Assembly: GCA_951813395.1 (NCBI GenBank)
Contig: OX638356.1
Location: 1,405,340-1,469,339, forward strand
Length of the DNA stretch: 64,000 bases
DNA from: Longimicrobiales bacterium
GTDB lineage: Bacteria; Gemmatimonadota; Gemmatimonadetes; Longimicrobiales; Gaopeijiaceae
Direction: 5' to 3'
In this document: positions 9,101 to 16,774 of the stretch, piece after piece
How positions within the stretch are numbered: position 1 is the stretch's first letter
Layout: every line of letters begins with the position of its first letter
Made by a program: the position numbers and the translations under genes
The notes under the pieces: generated by a model
The model's input: the letters and a program-made list of their open reading frames with translations, nothing else
What the model was told of the DNA's origin: nothing
Databases searched by the model: none

Positions 9101-9275
9101 GATCCGACTCGGCGACGGCCAGGTCGACGATGCGTCCGCTCATGACGGCCGGGCCGATGTTGCGCGGGCGGAGGCCGTCGAGCTGGGCGGTGGTGACCTG
9201 GGCGTGGAGGGGGAAGGCGCCGGTGGCGAGGAAGGCGGCGAGGAGCCAGACGGGGGAACGGTGGTGCTGGGTCAT
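6138..9275 (-). CDS. Secreted sortilin/VPS10-type Asp-box beta-propeller protein
   Basis: A 1045-residue exported protein. The ATG at 9275 gives a clean signal peptide (HHRSPVWLLAAFLATGAFPLHAQ), so the longer open frame to 9692 is not used. About eleven Asp-box (BNR) motifs of the form S-x-D-x-G-x-T-W run through the first two thirds, for example STDGGETW, SADGGDTW and SDDYGQTW, as in sialidase-like and VPS10 propellers. The last third (from about residue 760) looks like an immunoglobulin-fold/FlgD-like segment followed by a helical tail. Such proteins are common in Gemmatimonadota and Bacteroidota and are often annotated as glycosyl hydrolases without proven activity. Confidence 0.85.
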   Translation of the reverse strand: MTQHHRSPVWLLAAFLATGAFPLHAQVTTAQLDGLRPRNIGPAVMSGRIVDLAVAESDPIKFYVGSATGGVYKTSDNGITLNPVFENEGTHSVGAIALHQRDTAIVWVGTGERANRQSSSWGDGVYKSTDGGETWTNMGLRDSKHIGRIALHPDDADLVYVAAMGHLWGPNEQRGLYRSADGGDTWEPILQVDENTGAVDVALDPDQPNIVYAATYQRQRRPWGFHGGGPSSALHRSTDGGDTWERLTGPGITRGLPEDVIGRIGMSVYRSDPRIVYAAVEQGYRYNASTAYTERRAGIYRSEDRGDTWELMSDWNPRPMYASQITVDPSDDQRIYMVNSYSFSDDGGRTFTVPPQSLHGDDRLVWVNPSDSRHVMKADDGGLGISYDRGLNWLYISDLPVSQYYRVSVDMARPYNVYGGLQDNGSWMGPSETWRQNGIVNSDWTRLGGGDGFINLADTTNNTIIYTESQYLGLSRFDTRTGQRTAIRPGDPVGHIAGRRNWETWREVGTFEEQRLGNAMAPANWDGPFIISPHDASTLYAGTNIMWKTTDRGDSWQPLGDLTTGTDRRSVPIMGQMPDDNTPSLDDGIPYWPTISAVSESPLRRGLIYAGTDDGRLHVSHDSGERWTDLSARDISDSDEPPAPSGSFAPSGSARADFPGLPNGAWVSGIEPSRHDEARVYAVWNNYRNDDYANYLYRSDDYGQTWVSITGNLPADRVLRTVREDLRNPSVLFLGAEIGLYYTMDGGAQWTELRGGMPTLPFNDLVIHPRENDLVLGTHGRGIWILDQINALQELSEVVVQKSAHLFTIEPAVQIRRAGRAAHTGDVHYRGENPPLGAILDYWLGEAAGDGTVEVAIQDTDGGRVATVTGTTRQGMNRVVWDMRHEVGGDDDVAPGPFQRAARGPLVVPGTYTARLEVAGQDGMAADLVQQFTVREDPRINASPGVRAAWTATLLDLADALTRAAGERTRIQDALEDVADDDTGPRATKLRDLAREFGELTSRISRLSGDVEGVVAPLTQDQRSRRDFYMEMLEVLTAEAGEVVG

Positions 9276-9284
9276 GGGTATCTT

Positions 9285-10541
9285 GTGTGTGAGGAGGCGA
9301 GTGGGGACCTGGGCACCCTGAACATCGGCTGCGCGGAGGCTGGTATCAACCGACGGATCGCGCTGGCGTTCGGGATTGGTGCGCTGATCGCGGGGCACGG
9401 ATGCGGCGGTGACCCCGGGGAGCCTGGGCGCGCGGCCGCTCGCGCGGACCTGCCGGAGGCCTGGGTGCTGGACTCGGTGCCCCTGATGACGGTGGGCGAC
9501 GCAGAGCCGGACCTGCTGTACGAGGTGGCCGGGATCGTGATCACGGACCGGCACGTCGTGATCGCGCAGGAAAGCACGGGCACGCTGCGCTTCTACGACT
9601 ACGGCGGCTCCCTCGACAACGAGGTCGGAGGGAGAGGCGAGGGGCCCGGCGAGTATGGCGACCTCGACTGGATGAGGCGGGTCGGGGACCACCTTTTCGC
9701 GTATGACCGGTATGGGCGTGAGGTCTCCAGGTATGACCTTGATGGTCGTCTGCTGGGTGCGGTCGCGCTCCGGAACGAAGAGCCGGGAGTCTCGGCGCTC
9801 GGGGTCTTTTCTGATGGTTCGGTGCTGGTCGACGCCCTGGAACTTTATCGGCCAACGGAGCCCGTCGTCAGGCGCTCGCCTGTGACCCTTCTTCTATTCG
9901 ACGAGAGGGGCGGATTCGCGCACCACCTGCTGGAAATGGCAGGCACGGAGGTGTGGTATGAACCTGTCACCACCACGGGGTGGAGGCAGATGTTGAGGTT
10001 CTTCGGCCGGGTCACGCACGTGGCGGTCATCGACTCTCTGTTCGTGGTTGTCGAAAACGACTCGTACGACATCCCGGTGTACGGGAGTGACGGGGTCGCT
10101 CGCGATACGTTGCGGCCCGCGATCGTGCCGGATCCGACACCATTGCCGGCCGAGGAAGCGGGATTCGCCCGCAGGGCAGTGCTGGACTCGTACGACCTGG
10201 GCTCTACCCGAAGCGTAGTGGAGGGAATGCTGGATGCCATGGGGGTCCCCGAGCATCTGCCTCCCTACGGACGGCTGTCGCTGTCGGCTCCGGATCATCG
10301 GCCGGTGACGGTGGCGGATGGACTGGTGTGGGGGCTCCGATACGGAGGGATCCCCAGAGCGGGTGCCGAGCCAGATGGACCGGAGTGGTTCGTGTTCGAG
10401 GTCGGCGTGGGCCAGATTGCCACACTTTCTTCGCCGGACGACGTGGTGCTTGTGGACGTGGCGGGCGACCTGGCAGCGGTCCTGCGGCACACGGAACTCG
10501 ACGAGGAGATCGTGGAGTTGAGGAGAATTGTGGGGAGGTAG
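9285..10541 (+). CDS. 6-bladed beta-propeller lipoprotein (start uncertain)
   Basis: About 418 residues if the GTG at 9285 is used. A signal-like segment (INRRIALAFGIGALIAGHGC) leads to a cysteine, so the protein is probably exported and lipid-anchored, although GHGC is a weak lipobox. The GGRGEGPGEY motif and repeats such as RYDLDGRLLG place it with the other propellers in this window. The start is a puzzle: GTG 9285 lies only 9 bp from the divergent VPS10-type start at 9275, leaving no room for two promoters, and no ATG/GTG/TTG sits closer to the signal segment. A CTG near 9327 or an internal promoter is possible. Confidence 0.7.
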   Translation: MCEEASGDLGTLNIGCAEAGINRRIALAFGIGALIAGHGCGGDPGEPGRAAARADLPEAWVLDSVPLMTVGDAEPDLLYEVAGIVITDRHVVIAQESTGTLRFYDYGGSLDNEVGGRGEGPGEYGDLDWMRRVGDHLFAYDRYGREVSRYDLDGRLLGAVALRNEEPGVSALGVFSDGSVLVDALELYRPTEPVVRRSPVTLLLFDERGGFAHHLLEMAGTEVWYEPVTTTGWRQMLRFFGRVTHVAVIDSLFVVVENDSYDIPVYGSDGVARDTLRPAIVPDPTPLPAEEAGFARRAVLDSYDLGSTRSVVEGMLDAMGVPEHLPPYGRLSLSAPDHRPVTVADGLVWGLRYGGIPRAGAEPDGPEWFVFEVGVGQIATLSSPDDVVLVDVAGDLAAVLRHTELDEEIVELRRIVGR

Positions 10542-10661
10542 GGTTCGACCCGCTGGGCCGTCGCCTCGACACCCTGCTGTGACGTTGGGGGTCGACGTTG
10601 CTTCCAGCACCGATTCGCCGTAGGGTAGATACGGAGTTCTGCTTTCTACCCAGGGATGACC

Positions 10662-10919
10662 ATGGGCCTCAACATCAAGAACGACGAGACCTGTCTGCTC
10701 GCGCGAGACCTTGCCCGCCTGACCGGCGAGACCATGACAGGGGCCATCACGGTAGCCTTGCGCGAACGCCTCGCGCGCGAGAAACGCCGACGCGATCTGG
10801 ATACCCGTATCGCGGAGCTCCTTGCGATCGGCCGCCGCTGCGCAGAGTCGCTGGAACCCGGACCGTCAGCCGTCGATCATGGCGATTTGCTCTATGACGA
10901 TCTGGGCCTGCCCGGGTGA
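10662..10919 (+). CDS. VapB-type antitoxin
   Basis: An 85-residue protein (87 if the ATG at 10656 is used). The N-terminal sequence MGLNIKNDETCLLARDLARL with TGETMTGAITVALRERL is the hallmark of the Rv0623-like VapB antitoxin family, whose N-terminus forms the DNA-binding dimer and whose C-terminal tail wraps the PIN toxin. The stop overlaps the toxin's GTG start by 4 nt (10916-10919), so the pair is translationally coupled. It sits between a propeller gene and a small barrel-like gene, outside the main toxin cluster at 1-6100. Confidence 0.88.
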   Translation: MGLNIKNDETCLLARDLARLTGETMTGAITVALRERLAREKRRRDLDTRIAELLAIGRRCAESLEPGPSAVDHGDLLYDDLGLPG

Positions 10920-11302
10920 TCGTCGACAGTTCGGCGGTGCTCGCGATCCTGTTTGACGAGCCGGATGCCAAACGTCATGCTGCCGCGATCATGGCTGCCT
11001 ACCCGTGCCGCATGTCGGTCGCCAACGTACTTGAGGCCGCCATTGCGCTGGAGCGGCGAGGAGGCGAGTCCGCGGCCCAGGAACTCGACACGTTGCTGGA
11101 GCGTGCCGAGATCGAACTGGTGCCCGTGACGGTGGAACACCTGGAGGCCGCGCGCCGGGCGTGGCGCCGCTTCGGCAAGGGCAATCACCGGGCGGCACTG
11201 AACTTCGGCGACTGCTTCGCGTATGCGCTCGCCAGGACGACCGGCGAGCCGCTCCTGTTCAAGGGCCACGATTTCGCTCAGACCGATGTCGACGCGGCGT
11301 AA
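10916..11302 (+). CDS. VapC-type PIN-domain ribonuclease toxin
   Basis: A 128-residue PIN protein starting with GTG. Expected active-site acids are present: Asp4 (IVDSSAVLAIL), Glu40 (NVLEAAIAL), Asp99 (NFGDCFAYALA) and Asp119 (KGHDFAQTD). The NFGDCFAYALA block is typical of the VapC group paired with Rv0623-like VapB. The enzyme should cleave structured RNA, commonly tRNA, when not bound by its antitoxin. It is complete and of normal length. It differs clearly from the VapC-like gene at 3777-4166, so this is a separate module. Confidence 0.9.
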   Translation: MIVDSSAVLAILFDEPDAKRHAAAIMAAYPCRMSVANVLEAAIALERRGGESAAQELDTLLERAEIELVPVTVEHLEAARRAWRRFGKGNHRAALNFGDCFAYALARTTGEPLLFKGHDFAQTDVDAA

Positions 11303-11312
11303 CGGTTCATCG

Positions 11313-11621
11313 ATGGCGAGACCATCGGACGCGGCCGTCACCCTCGCCCTGTCGCTGGCCGCGTGGGGCCAACCCGCCCAGGCCATGCAGGGCAACATCG
11401 CGCTGGGTGTGCGCGCGGGCACGCTCGGCCTGGGCGTCGAAGTCGTCACGGCGCTGGACGAGCGCGTGGCCGTCCGGGCCGGCACCGGATTCCTCGGATT
11501 CGACGTCGATCTCACCGGGAGGTTCGGGCTCGCCGGCGACCGCACCGCGAAGCTGTCGCTGCCGACCGCGCTGCTGTCCCTGGGGGTGGAGTTCTCGTTC
11601 GCGTCCGGCCTGCTGCGCTAA
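11313..11621 (+). CDS. Short beta-barrel-like exported protein, truncated paralogue of the gene at 24476
   Basis: A 102-residue protein from the ATG at 11313 (11286 also possible). A signal peptide (AAVTLALSLAAWGQPAQA) is followed by NIALGVRAGTLGLGVEVV, nearly the same as AGRAGTLGLGAEVV in the 240-residue protein at 24476-25198. The similarity continues through RAGTGFLGFDVDLTG and stops at LGVEFSFASG, where the longer paralogue has the rest of its barrel. This one is therefore a minimal version or a 3'-truncated copy. Its TAA overlaps the stop of the convergent hydrolase gene (11618-11621), so truncation by rearrangement there is possible. Confidence 0.6.
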   Translation: MARPSDAAVTLALSLAAWGQPAQAMQGNIALGVRAGTLGLGVEVVTALDERVAVRAGTGFLGFDVDLTGRFGLAGDRTAKLSLPTALLSLGVEFSFASGLLR

Positions 11622-12736
11622 CGGGCGTGGAGCGCCATCGCCCCCCGAATCGCGCCCAGGAAGCGCCCCGCCTCCAGGATCCGCGTGGCACTCCGTCCCG
11701 CCTCCCCCGAATGCGCGAAGAGGTCGGTCACGGTCGCGGCCACATCGGCACGGCGCCGCAGGAACCGTTCCAGCGCGAGGGTCTCGGTGAACGGAATCAG
11801 GTGGTCCTGGCGGCCGTGGATGAGGCGGACAGGGGGCAGAGAGCGACCGTCCAGGGCGCCGGCGAGTTCCAGTTGCGGGTGCGTCGTGCGGGCGGCCTCG
11901 GTGAGGAGGAATGCCATCTCCCTGGCCCGGCCCGGCTCGGGATCCTGGGCCGCGTCCGGCGCGAACAGGCGGAACAGCTCCCTGTTCTCCACGGACACCG
12001 ACTCGATCAGCTCGGCCTTGTACGGATCGCTGCTCGGCTCCCATGACATGAAGCCGTGGTCCCCGGCCGCCGCCGCGAGCTGGCCGAGCGCACGGGAGAC
12101 GTCCTCCGCGCCCTCGTAGCCCGGAATGCGGTGGAGGTAGTTCGCCGCCACCACCCAGCGACCGTATGGATCGGGACGCAGGTACCCGGTGCGCCCCTTC
12201 CACCGGAACTGCCCCGTCAGCCCGAAGCGGACGGTGTCGAGCAGGTCGTGATAGCCGCCGTACCCGAGGACGCCCCGCACCAGCCCCCGCGCGGCCAGAT
12301 CCGCCCCCGCGATCAGTGCCTGCGGGCAGCCGAAGGACAGCCCCACGAGAACGACCCCCCCGGGTCGGACGCCCGGGTCGGAGCACATGTGCCCGGCCGC
12401 GATCTTGAGCGCGCGCAGGGCGGGTGCCGGGTCGAGCTCCAGCCTGCGCCAGGCCCGGATCTCGGGCACGATCACGTCGCCGCCCGCGCCGGCGAGCGCG
12501 GCCGCGAACCGCACGATCGCGGTGTGTTCGTGTCCCGGACGCGTGGCCCCGTGCAGCAGTACCCATCCGGGACGCGGGCCGCTCCCCGACACGGGGCGGT
12601 ACCGGCTCGCGCTCAAGGTCCCGGCATCGTCTCCGAGCGTCACGCCCTCGATGGCGATCCCCGCGCCGGGCACTCCCGAGGCGATCCGCATCCAACCCCT
12701 GGCGTAGCGCAGAGCATCCAAGGTGGGATTGGCCAC
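11618..12736 (-). CDS. Alpha/beta hydrolase of unknown substrate
   Basis: About 372 residues from the GTG at 12736, which has a GGAG sequence at good spacing; the frame stays open to 12841 but the extra residues look non-coding. The core VLLHGATRPGHEHT, the nucleophile elbow GLSFG, an acid in RLIHGRQDHLIP and a late DLFAHSGEAG histidine match the Ser-Asp-His order of alpha/beta hydrolases. No signal peptide is seen, so it probably acts in the cytoplasm on a small ester or amide. It is divergent from the DUF2723 gene and shares its 87-bp promoter region. The substrate cannot be inferred. Confidence 0.75.
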   Translation of the reverse strand: MANPTLDALRYARGWMRIASGVPGAGIAIEGVTLGDDAGTLSASRYRPVSGSGPRPGWVLLHGATRPGHEHTAIVRFAAALAGAGGDVIVPEIRAWRRLELDPAPALRALKIAAGHMCSDPGVRPGGVVLVGLSFGCPQALIAGADLAARGLVRGVLGYGGYHDLLDTVRFGLTGQFRWKGRTGYLRPDPYGRWVVAANYLHRIPGYEGAEDVSRALGQLAAAAGDHGFMSWEPSSDPYKAELIESVSVENRELFRLFAPDAAQDPEPGRAREMAFLLTEAARTTHPQLELAGALDGRSLPPVRLIHGRQDHLIPFTETLALERFLRRRADVAATVTDLFAHSGEAGRSATRILEAGRFLGAIRGAMALHAR

Positions 12737-12825
12737 GGCGGGGCTCCGGTGAAGGTGGGCGGCGGCCCGCGTGGACGCTTCGCAGCCGCCTTGCCAATCT
12801 AGCGAGCCGCGACGAGAGTGGAGCC

Positions 12826-15003
12826 ATGACCGACAACGCACCGACCCCTCCCTGGAAGGCCGCCGCGTGCGCTAGCGCAGGCGTGTTCTTGCTCTATGTC
12901 CTGACGCTCGCGCCGACAACGGCGTGGTGGGATACCTCCGAGTACATTGCCACCGGCTATACCCTGGGCATCCCGCATCCGCCAGGGAACCCGCTGTTCG
13001 TGGCGCTCGCCCGCGTGTGGACCCTTCTGCTGGCGCCGCTGGGACTGTCCCCGGCCGTGCGGATCAATTTGCTGGCGGCGGTGACCTCGGCGGGGGCGTT
13101 CCATTTCTTCTTCCTGATCGCGCACAGGACGCTGGCCCAGATGGGGGCCCGGGGCCGGGAGGCGCTGATCGGAGCGGGTGTTTCGGTTCTCGTCGGCGCG
13201 ACCGCGTTCACCGTGTGGAGCCAGAGCAACGCCAACGAGAAGGTGTACACGGTGTCGCTGTTGATCGTGGCGGCGGTGAGCTGGCTGGCCCTGCGTTGGC
13301 GGGACCTGCCTGCCGGCGATCCGCGGGGGCCGAGGCTGCTTGTCGCCGCGGTCTATCTGATGGCGCTCGGGTCGACCAACCACCTCATGTCGGTGCTTCC
13401 GGCGGGGGCGGTGTTGCTGTTCGTGGTCCTTGCGAGACCGGGCCTGCTGGTGAGCCCGCGCTTCGTTTCGCGGTGCCTGCTGGCCGTGGTGGTGGGCCTG
13501 TCGTTCAGCTTCTTCCTTCCGATTCGTGCCGCCCAGCGACCCGTCATCAACGAGGGGGATCCGCTGTGCGACGGGTTTGTCGAGACGGCTGCGGCGATCT
13601 ACACGAACGGCTACGCGGGATGCCCGGCGCTGGCGTCTTCGCTGCAGCGCGAGCAGTATCTCAAGCCGCCGGTGACCACCCGCATGTCGCCGATGGGTCA
13701 CCAGCTGCACAATTTCTACCAGTACTTCGACTGGCAGTGGGCGCGCGGAATGGACGCCGACGAGCCGGTGAGTCCGGGCCGGAGTCCGTTCACGCTCCTC
13801 TTCCTGGCGCTCGGACTGGCCGGGTTTCATGTCGTCTGGCGGGCGGACCGCGAAGCGGGCGTGTACATGGGCGTCCTCATGGCCACGCTCTCGTTCGGTC
13901 TCGTCTTCTACCTGAACTTCCGCTACGGGTTCTCGCTGGCGCCCGAAATCACCGATCCGGACCTGCACGAGGTCAGGGAGCGGGACTACTTCTTCCTGCT
14001 CGGATTCGCACTCTGGGGGGTGATGTCCGGCCTGGGCCTGTCGCGGTGCTGGCTGTGCCTGGCCGGCCGCGTGGGGAGCCCCGTCAAGGCTGCGCCCGTG
14101 CTTGCGGTGGCGGCCATTCCGTTCTTTCTGAACCTGGGCTGGGCCAGCCGGGCGGGCGACCACGCGTCACGCGACTGGGCGTACGACCTCCTGAACAGCG
14201 TCGAACCGTACGCGCTCCTGTTCACGAACGGCGACAACGACACCTTCCCGTTGTGGTACCTGCAGGAGGTGGAGGGCATACGCCAGGACGTGACCGTAAT
14301 CGTGGTGCAGTACCTCTTCACCGACTGGTACCCGAAGCAGATCCGCGAACTCACCTCGCCGGACCGGCAGCGGCCGTACGTCGCGGCGGATGGACTCCCG
14401 TACGCCAACCGCGAGCCGCCCGCCCGATCGGCGCTCGCCATGACCGACGATCAGCTCGCGCGGGTCGGCGACGGGAGGTTGCCGGATTCGCTCAACGTTC
14501 GGCTTGGCGACGTGGTGGTGCAGTATCCCGCCGGGATGACGCTGCGGCGCGGGCACCGGATCGCGCTGTCGATGATCCGGTCGGTGGCCGGCGACCGCCC
14601 GGTCTACTTCGCGGGCGCGACCGGCGAGATGGCCCGGATGGGACTGAGCGGGTGGGGCGTGCGCGAGGGTCTCGCCGTGCGGCTGCACGCCCGCGATCTG
14701 GAAGGGCCGCAGCCGCCTTCGTACCGTCAGGTGCGGGAGGAACTGGGAGGCGACTGGTTCGACTATCCGCGGACCGCCCGGCTCGTCGACGAGGTCTACA
14801 CGTACCGCGATATCCGCACCCGGCCGATCCTGCAGGACATGTCGACCCGCAACATCCCGCTGCAGTTCTACCTCATGACCGCCAAGCTCGCGGTGATCGC
14901 CACGGCGGAAGGCGACAGGGAGGCCGCCGACCGCTACGGTACGATGTCCGCCGACTTCCTGGCGGTGTATCAGGGGGGGACGGAGGCGCGGCGGACGAAC
15001 TGA
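12826..15003 (+). CDS. DUF2723 membrane protein, probable GT-C type glycosyltransferase
   Basis: A 725-residue integral membrane protein read from the ATG at 12826. The N-terminal FLLYVLTLAPTTAWWDTSEYIA with the following GIPHPPGNPLF is diagnostic of DUF2723, a family related to protein O-mannosyltransferases and other GT-C enzymes that use polyprenyl-linked sugars. The Asp in WWDTSEY is the likely catalytic acid in the first periplasmic loop. About ten hydrophobic helices fill residues 15-445; the rest is a soluble periplasmic part. It probably glycosylates exported proteins or lipids. A second GT-C-like gene lies at 43266-44966. Confidence 0.82.
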   Translation: MTDNAPTPPWKAAACASAGVFLLYVLTLAPTTAWWDTSEYIATGYTLGIPHPPGNPLFVALARVWTLLLAPLGLSPAVRINLLAAVTSAGAFHFFFLIAHRTLAQMGARGREALIGAGVSVLVGATAFTVWSQSNANEKVYTVSLLIVAAVSWLALRWRDLPAGDPRGPRLLVAAVYLMALGSTNHLMSVLPAGAVLLFVVLARPGLLVSPRFVSRCLLAVVVGLSFSFFLPIRAAQRPVINEGDPLCDGFVETAAAIYTNGYAGCPALASSLQREQYLKPPVTTRMSPMGHQLHNFYQYFDWQWARGMDADEPVSPGRSPFTLLFLALGLAGFHVVWRADREAGVYMGVLMATLSFGLVFYLNFRYGFSLAPEITDPDLHEVRERDYFFLLGFALWGVMSGLGLSRCWLCLAGRVGSPVKAAPVLAVAAIPFFLNLGWASRAGDHASRDWAYDLLNSVEPYALLFTNGDNDTFPLWYLQEVEGIRQDVTVIVVQYLFTDWYPKQIRELTSPDRQRPYVAADGLPYANREPPARSALAMTDDQLARVGDGRLPDSLNVRLGDVVVQYPAGMTLRRGHRIALSMIRSVAGDRPVYFAGATGEMARMGLSGWGVREGLAVRLHARDLEGPQPPSYRQVREELGGDWFDYPRTARLVDEVYTYRDIRTRPILQDMSTRNIPLQFYLMTAKLAVIATAEGDREAADRYGTMSADFLAVYQGGTEARRTN

Positions 15004-15027
15004 GGGGGGTTGGGGCGGCGGGGCGGG
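15004..15027 (+). other. G-quadruplex-type G-run cluster between convergent genes
   Basis: Four G-runs (15004-15009, 15012-15015, 15020-15023, 15025-15027) separated by 1-4 bases follow directly after the stop of the DUF2723 gene and fill the gap before the convergent M56 gene. This meets the usual G3+N1-7 quadruplex pattern. It may be chance in high-GC DNA or may slow transcription at the convergent ends. Confidence 0.4.
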
Positions 15028-15029
15028 CG

Positions 15030-16376
15030 TCAGTTCTTCGCTCTGGTGGGGATTGGGACCGCTTCCTTGACGGCGATTCCCGTCCACGGACTGTCACCCT
15101 TCACCCGGATCTCGATCGGTTTGTCCCTCGTGCCGGGAGCGCCCTTGGCGCCGTCCGCGCCGCCTTCCTTCAGGAAGATCTGAATCACGCCGTTGGCGGC
15201 TTCCTCGCCGTAGAGCTTCCTGGCGGCCGGGCCCTTGATCACCTCGACGCGGTCGATGGCGTCGGGGTCGAGGCTGGGTATGCGGACGCCGTCCAGATCA
15301 CTCAGCCTGTCCACCCGCACACCGTCGATGTAGATGAGGGGCGCGGGGTCCATGCCCGATGCCCGCGCGCGGAGGAGCTCCTCTGCCCGGCGCTCCGCCT
15401 CGGCCTCGGTTCTCGCGATTTGCTCCTCGTCCATCGCCTCGATGAGGGCGTCCTGGACCTGGGTCGGGACCGGGGTGTCGCACGCGACGGCGAGTGCCCC
15501 GACGGCCAATGCCGCCAGCAGCAGCGCCTGGGCCGTGTTCAGCTTCGTCTTCTTCTCGCTCATGGTCTTCAATCTCCGTTCGAGTAGACTTTTCGGTTGG
15601 GTCATTGCGGGCACCAGTGCCCAGCGGCTCCAGGATCTGGCGCCCGCGTCCAGCAGGACATCGCCGTAGTCGGCGGCCGCGACGCCCGACCTGAGGATCC
15701 GTTGGTCGCAGTCCATCTCCACCGCGCTGCGCAGTCGGCGGGCCATCCACCATGTCGCCGGACTCCAGGGCAGGGCCGCCACGACCAGGCCTCCGTAGAG
15801 GAGCGACAGGTGGTCGCGCGTGCGGGCGTGCTCGGTTTCATGTCGTATGATCACCGCCCTCGCCCGCTGTTTCAGTTGCAGGACCCAGGACGGGACAACG
15901 ACGCTGGGGCGCACGACCCCGACCAGCGCCGGCCCGAAGCCGCGGGAAACGTAGACGTCCGTATCGGCAATCGACTCGCGCGGCCAACGACGGCGGGCGC
16001 GGGCCACGAGGATCAGAAGTGTGCCGATGACGGCGAGCGACGCGAGCGATCCCGCGGCCCACAGCGCGAGCGCGGCACGCACCGCCTCCGGTCCGGTCGG
16101 GATCCGCATCGATGAAGTCAGATTCCATGCGTCCGCGGTCTGGGTGCCTGCCGTTGCGGCGGGCGGCGCCCCCGGGGACTCTGTGGCCGACGGGGATTCC
16201 GCTGACCTTGCCGCAGCGATGGTTCCGGCAACCGGAATCGCCACCGCCAGTGTCAGGGCCGCGAGCCAGACGAACCGCCGCGGCCATCCGGCTGCGACGG
16301 CCAGCCTCTCGGCGGCCCAGCCGGCCAGGGCCACGACGCCGCCGATCAGCGCCACGTACAGCATCCAGGCGATCAT
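15030..16376 (-). CDS. M56 (BlaR1/MecR1-type) membrane metallopeptidase fused to a TonB-plug-like C-terminal domain
   Basis: A 448-residue protein. Transmembrane segments lie near residues 5-22, 35-56 and 103-125, with others later. The zinc site HETEH is at 179-183, with Glu220/Asp222 (AVEMDCDQ) as candidate third ligand, as in M56 peptidases that cleave BlaI-type repressors. Instead of a penicillin-sensor domain, the C-terminus (about 343-405) reads like a TonB-dependent receptor plug: YIDGVRVDRL, then IDRVEVIKGPAARKLYGEEAANGVIQI. Its ATG overlaps the blaI stop by 4 nt. The pair is a sensor-protease/repressor switch; the signal sensed is unknown. Confidence 0.85.
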   Translation of the reverse strand: MIAWMLYVALIGGVVALAGWAAERLAVAAGWPRRFVWLAALTLAVAIPVAGTIAAARSAESPSATESPGAPPAATAGTQTADAWNLTSSMRIPTGPEAVRAALALWAAGSLASLAVIGTLLILVARARRRWPRESIADTDVYVSRGFGPALVGVVRPSVVVPSWVLQLKQRARAVIIRHETEHARTRDHLSLLYGGLVVAALPWSPATWWMARRLRSAVEMDCDQRILRSGVAAADYGDVLLDAGARSWSRWALVPAMTQPKSLLERRLKTMSEKKTKLNTAQALLLAALAVGALAVACDTPVPTQVQDALIEAMDEEQIARTEAEAERRAEELLRARASGMDPAPLIYIDGVRVDRLSDLDGVRIPSLDPDAIDRVEVIKGPAARKLYGEEAANGVIQIFLKEGGADGAKGAPGTRDKPIEIRVKGDSPWTGIAVKEAVPIPTRAKN

Positions 16377-16774
16377 TCCTCGTCCCTCCTGCGTTCCGCC
16401 CGGTCCAGCACCGAGCGCATCCGCTGAATCTCTTCGTCACTGAAATCCCGATCCTCCACCAGCGTCGCCAGCAACATCTCGGCGGACCCGTGGAAGATCT
16501 TGTTGACAATCCGTCGAAGTGCCCGCCCGCCCGCGTTCACCGACTCGACCAGCGGGATGTAGCGGTAGGCACGTCCCTCGCGCTCGTGACTCACCGCCTC
16601 CTTTTCCTCGAGGATCTGCAGCATCTTCAGGACCGTTGTGTAGCCAACGTCCCCACCCAGAGCGTCGCGCACCTCCGCGACCGTTCCGGATCCCTCGCGC
16701 CACAACACGCTCATGATGTCGAGTTCCCGGTCCGTGAACCCCTTGCGACCGCCGTCGCGCGGCTTGCCCGTCAT
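16373..16774 (-). CDS. blaI: BlaI/MecI-family transcriptional repressor
   Basis: A 133-residue protein from the ATG at 16774. It has the BlaI winged-helix pattern: FTDRELDIMSVLW, GSGTVAEVRDAL, VGYTTVLKMLQILEEKEAVSHEREGR, then a C-terminal dimerisation helix region. Family members repress their own operon until cut by the partner M56 peptidase, which is encoded next with a 4-nt overlap. It also overlaps the upstream amidohydrolase stop by 4 nt (16771-16774), so all three genes form one coupled operon. The nested palindromes upstream of that operon (18256-18327) are candidate binding sites. Confidence 0.9.
   Translation of the reverse strand: MTGKPRDGGRKGFTDRELDIMSVLWREGSGTVAEVRDALGGDVGYTTVLKMLQILEEKEAVSHEREGRAYRYIPLVESVNAGGRALRRIVNKIFHGSAEMLLATLVEDRDFSDEEIQRMRSVLDRAERRRDEE

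Noticed and set aside
12924-15587. An 887-codon open frame on the plus strand overlapping the DUF2723 gene in another frame
   Set aside because: Its translation is Arg/Gly/Ala/Pro-rich without any recognisable domain, while the overlapping DUF2723 frame has clear motifs. It is a high-GC shadow frame.
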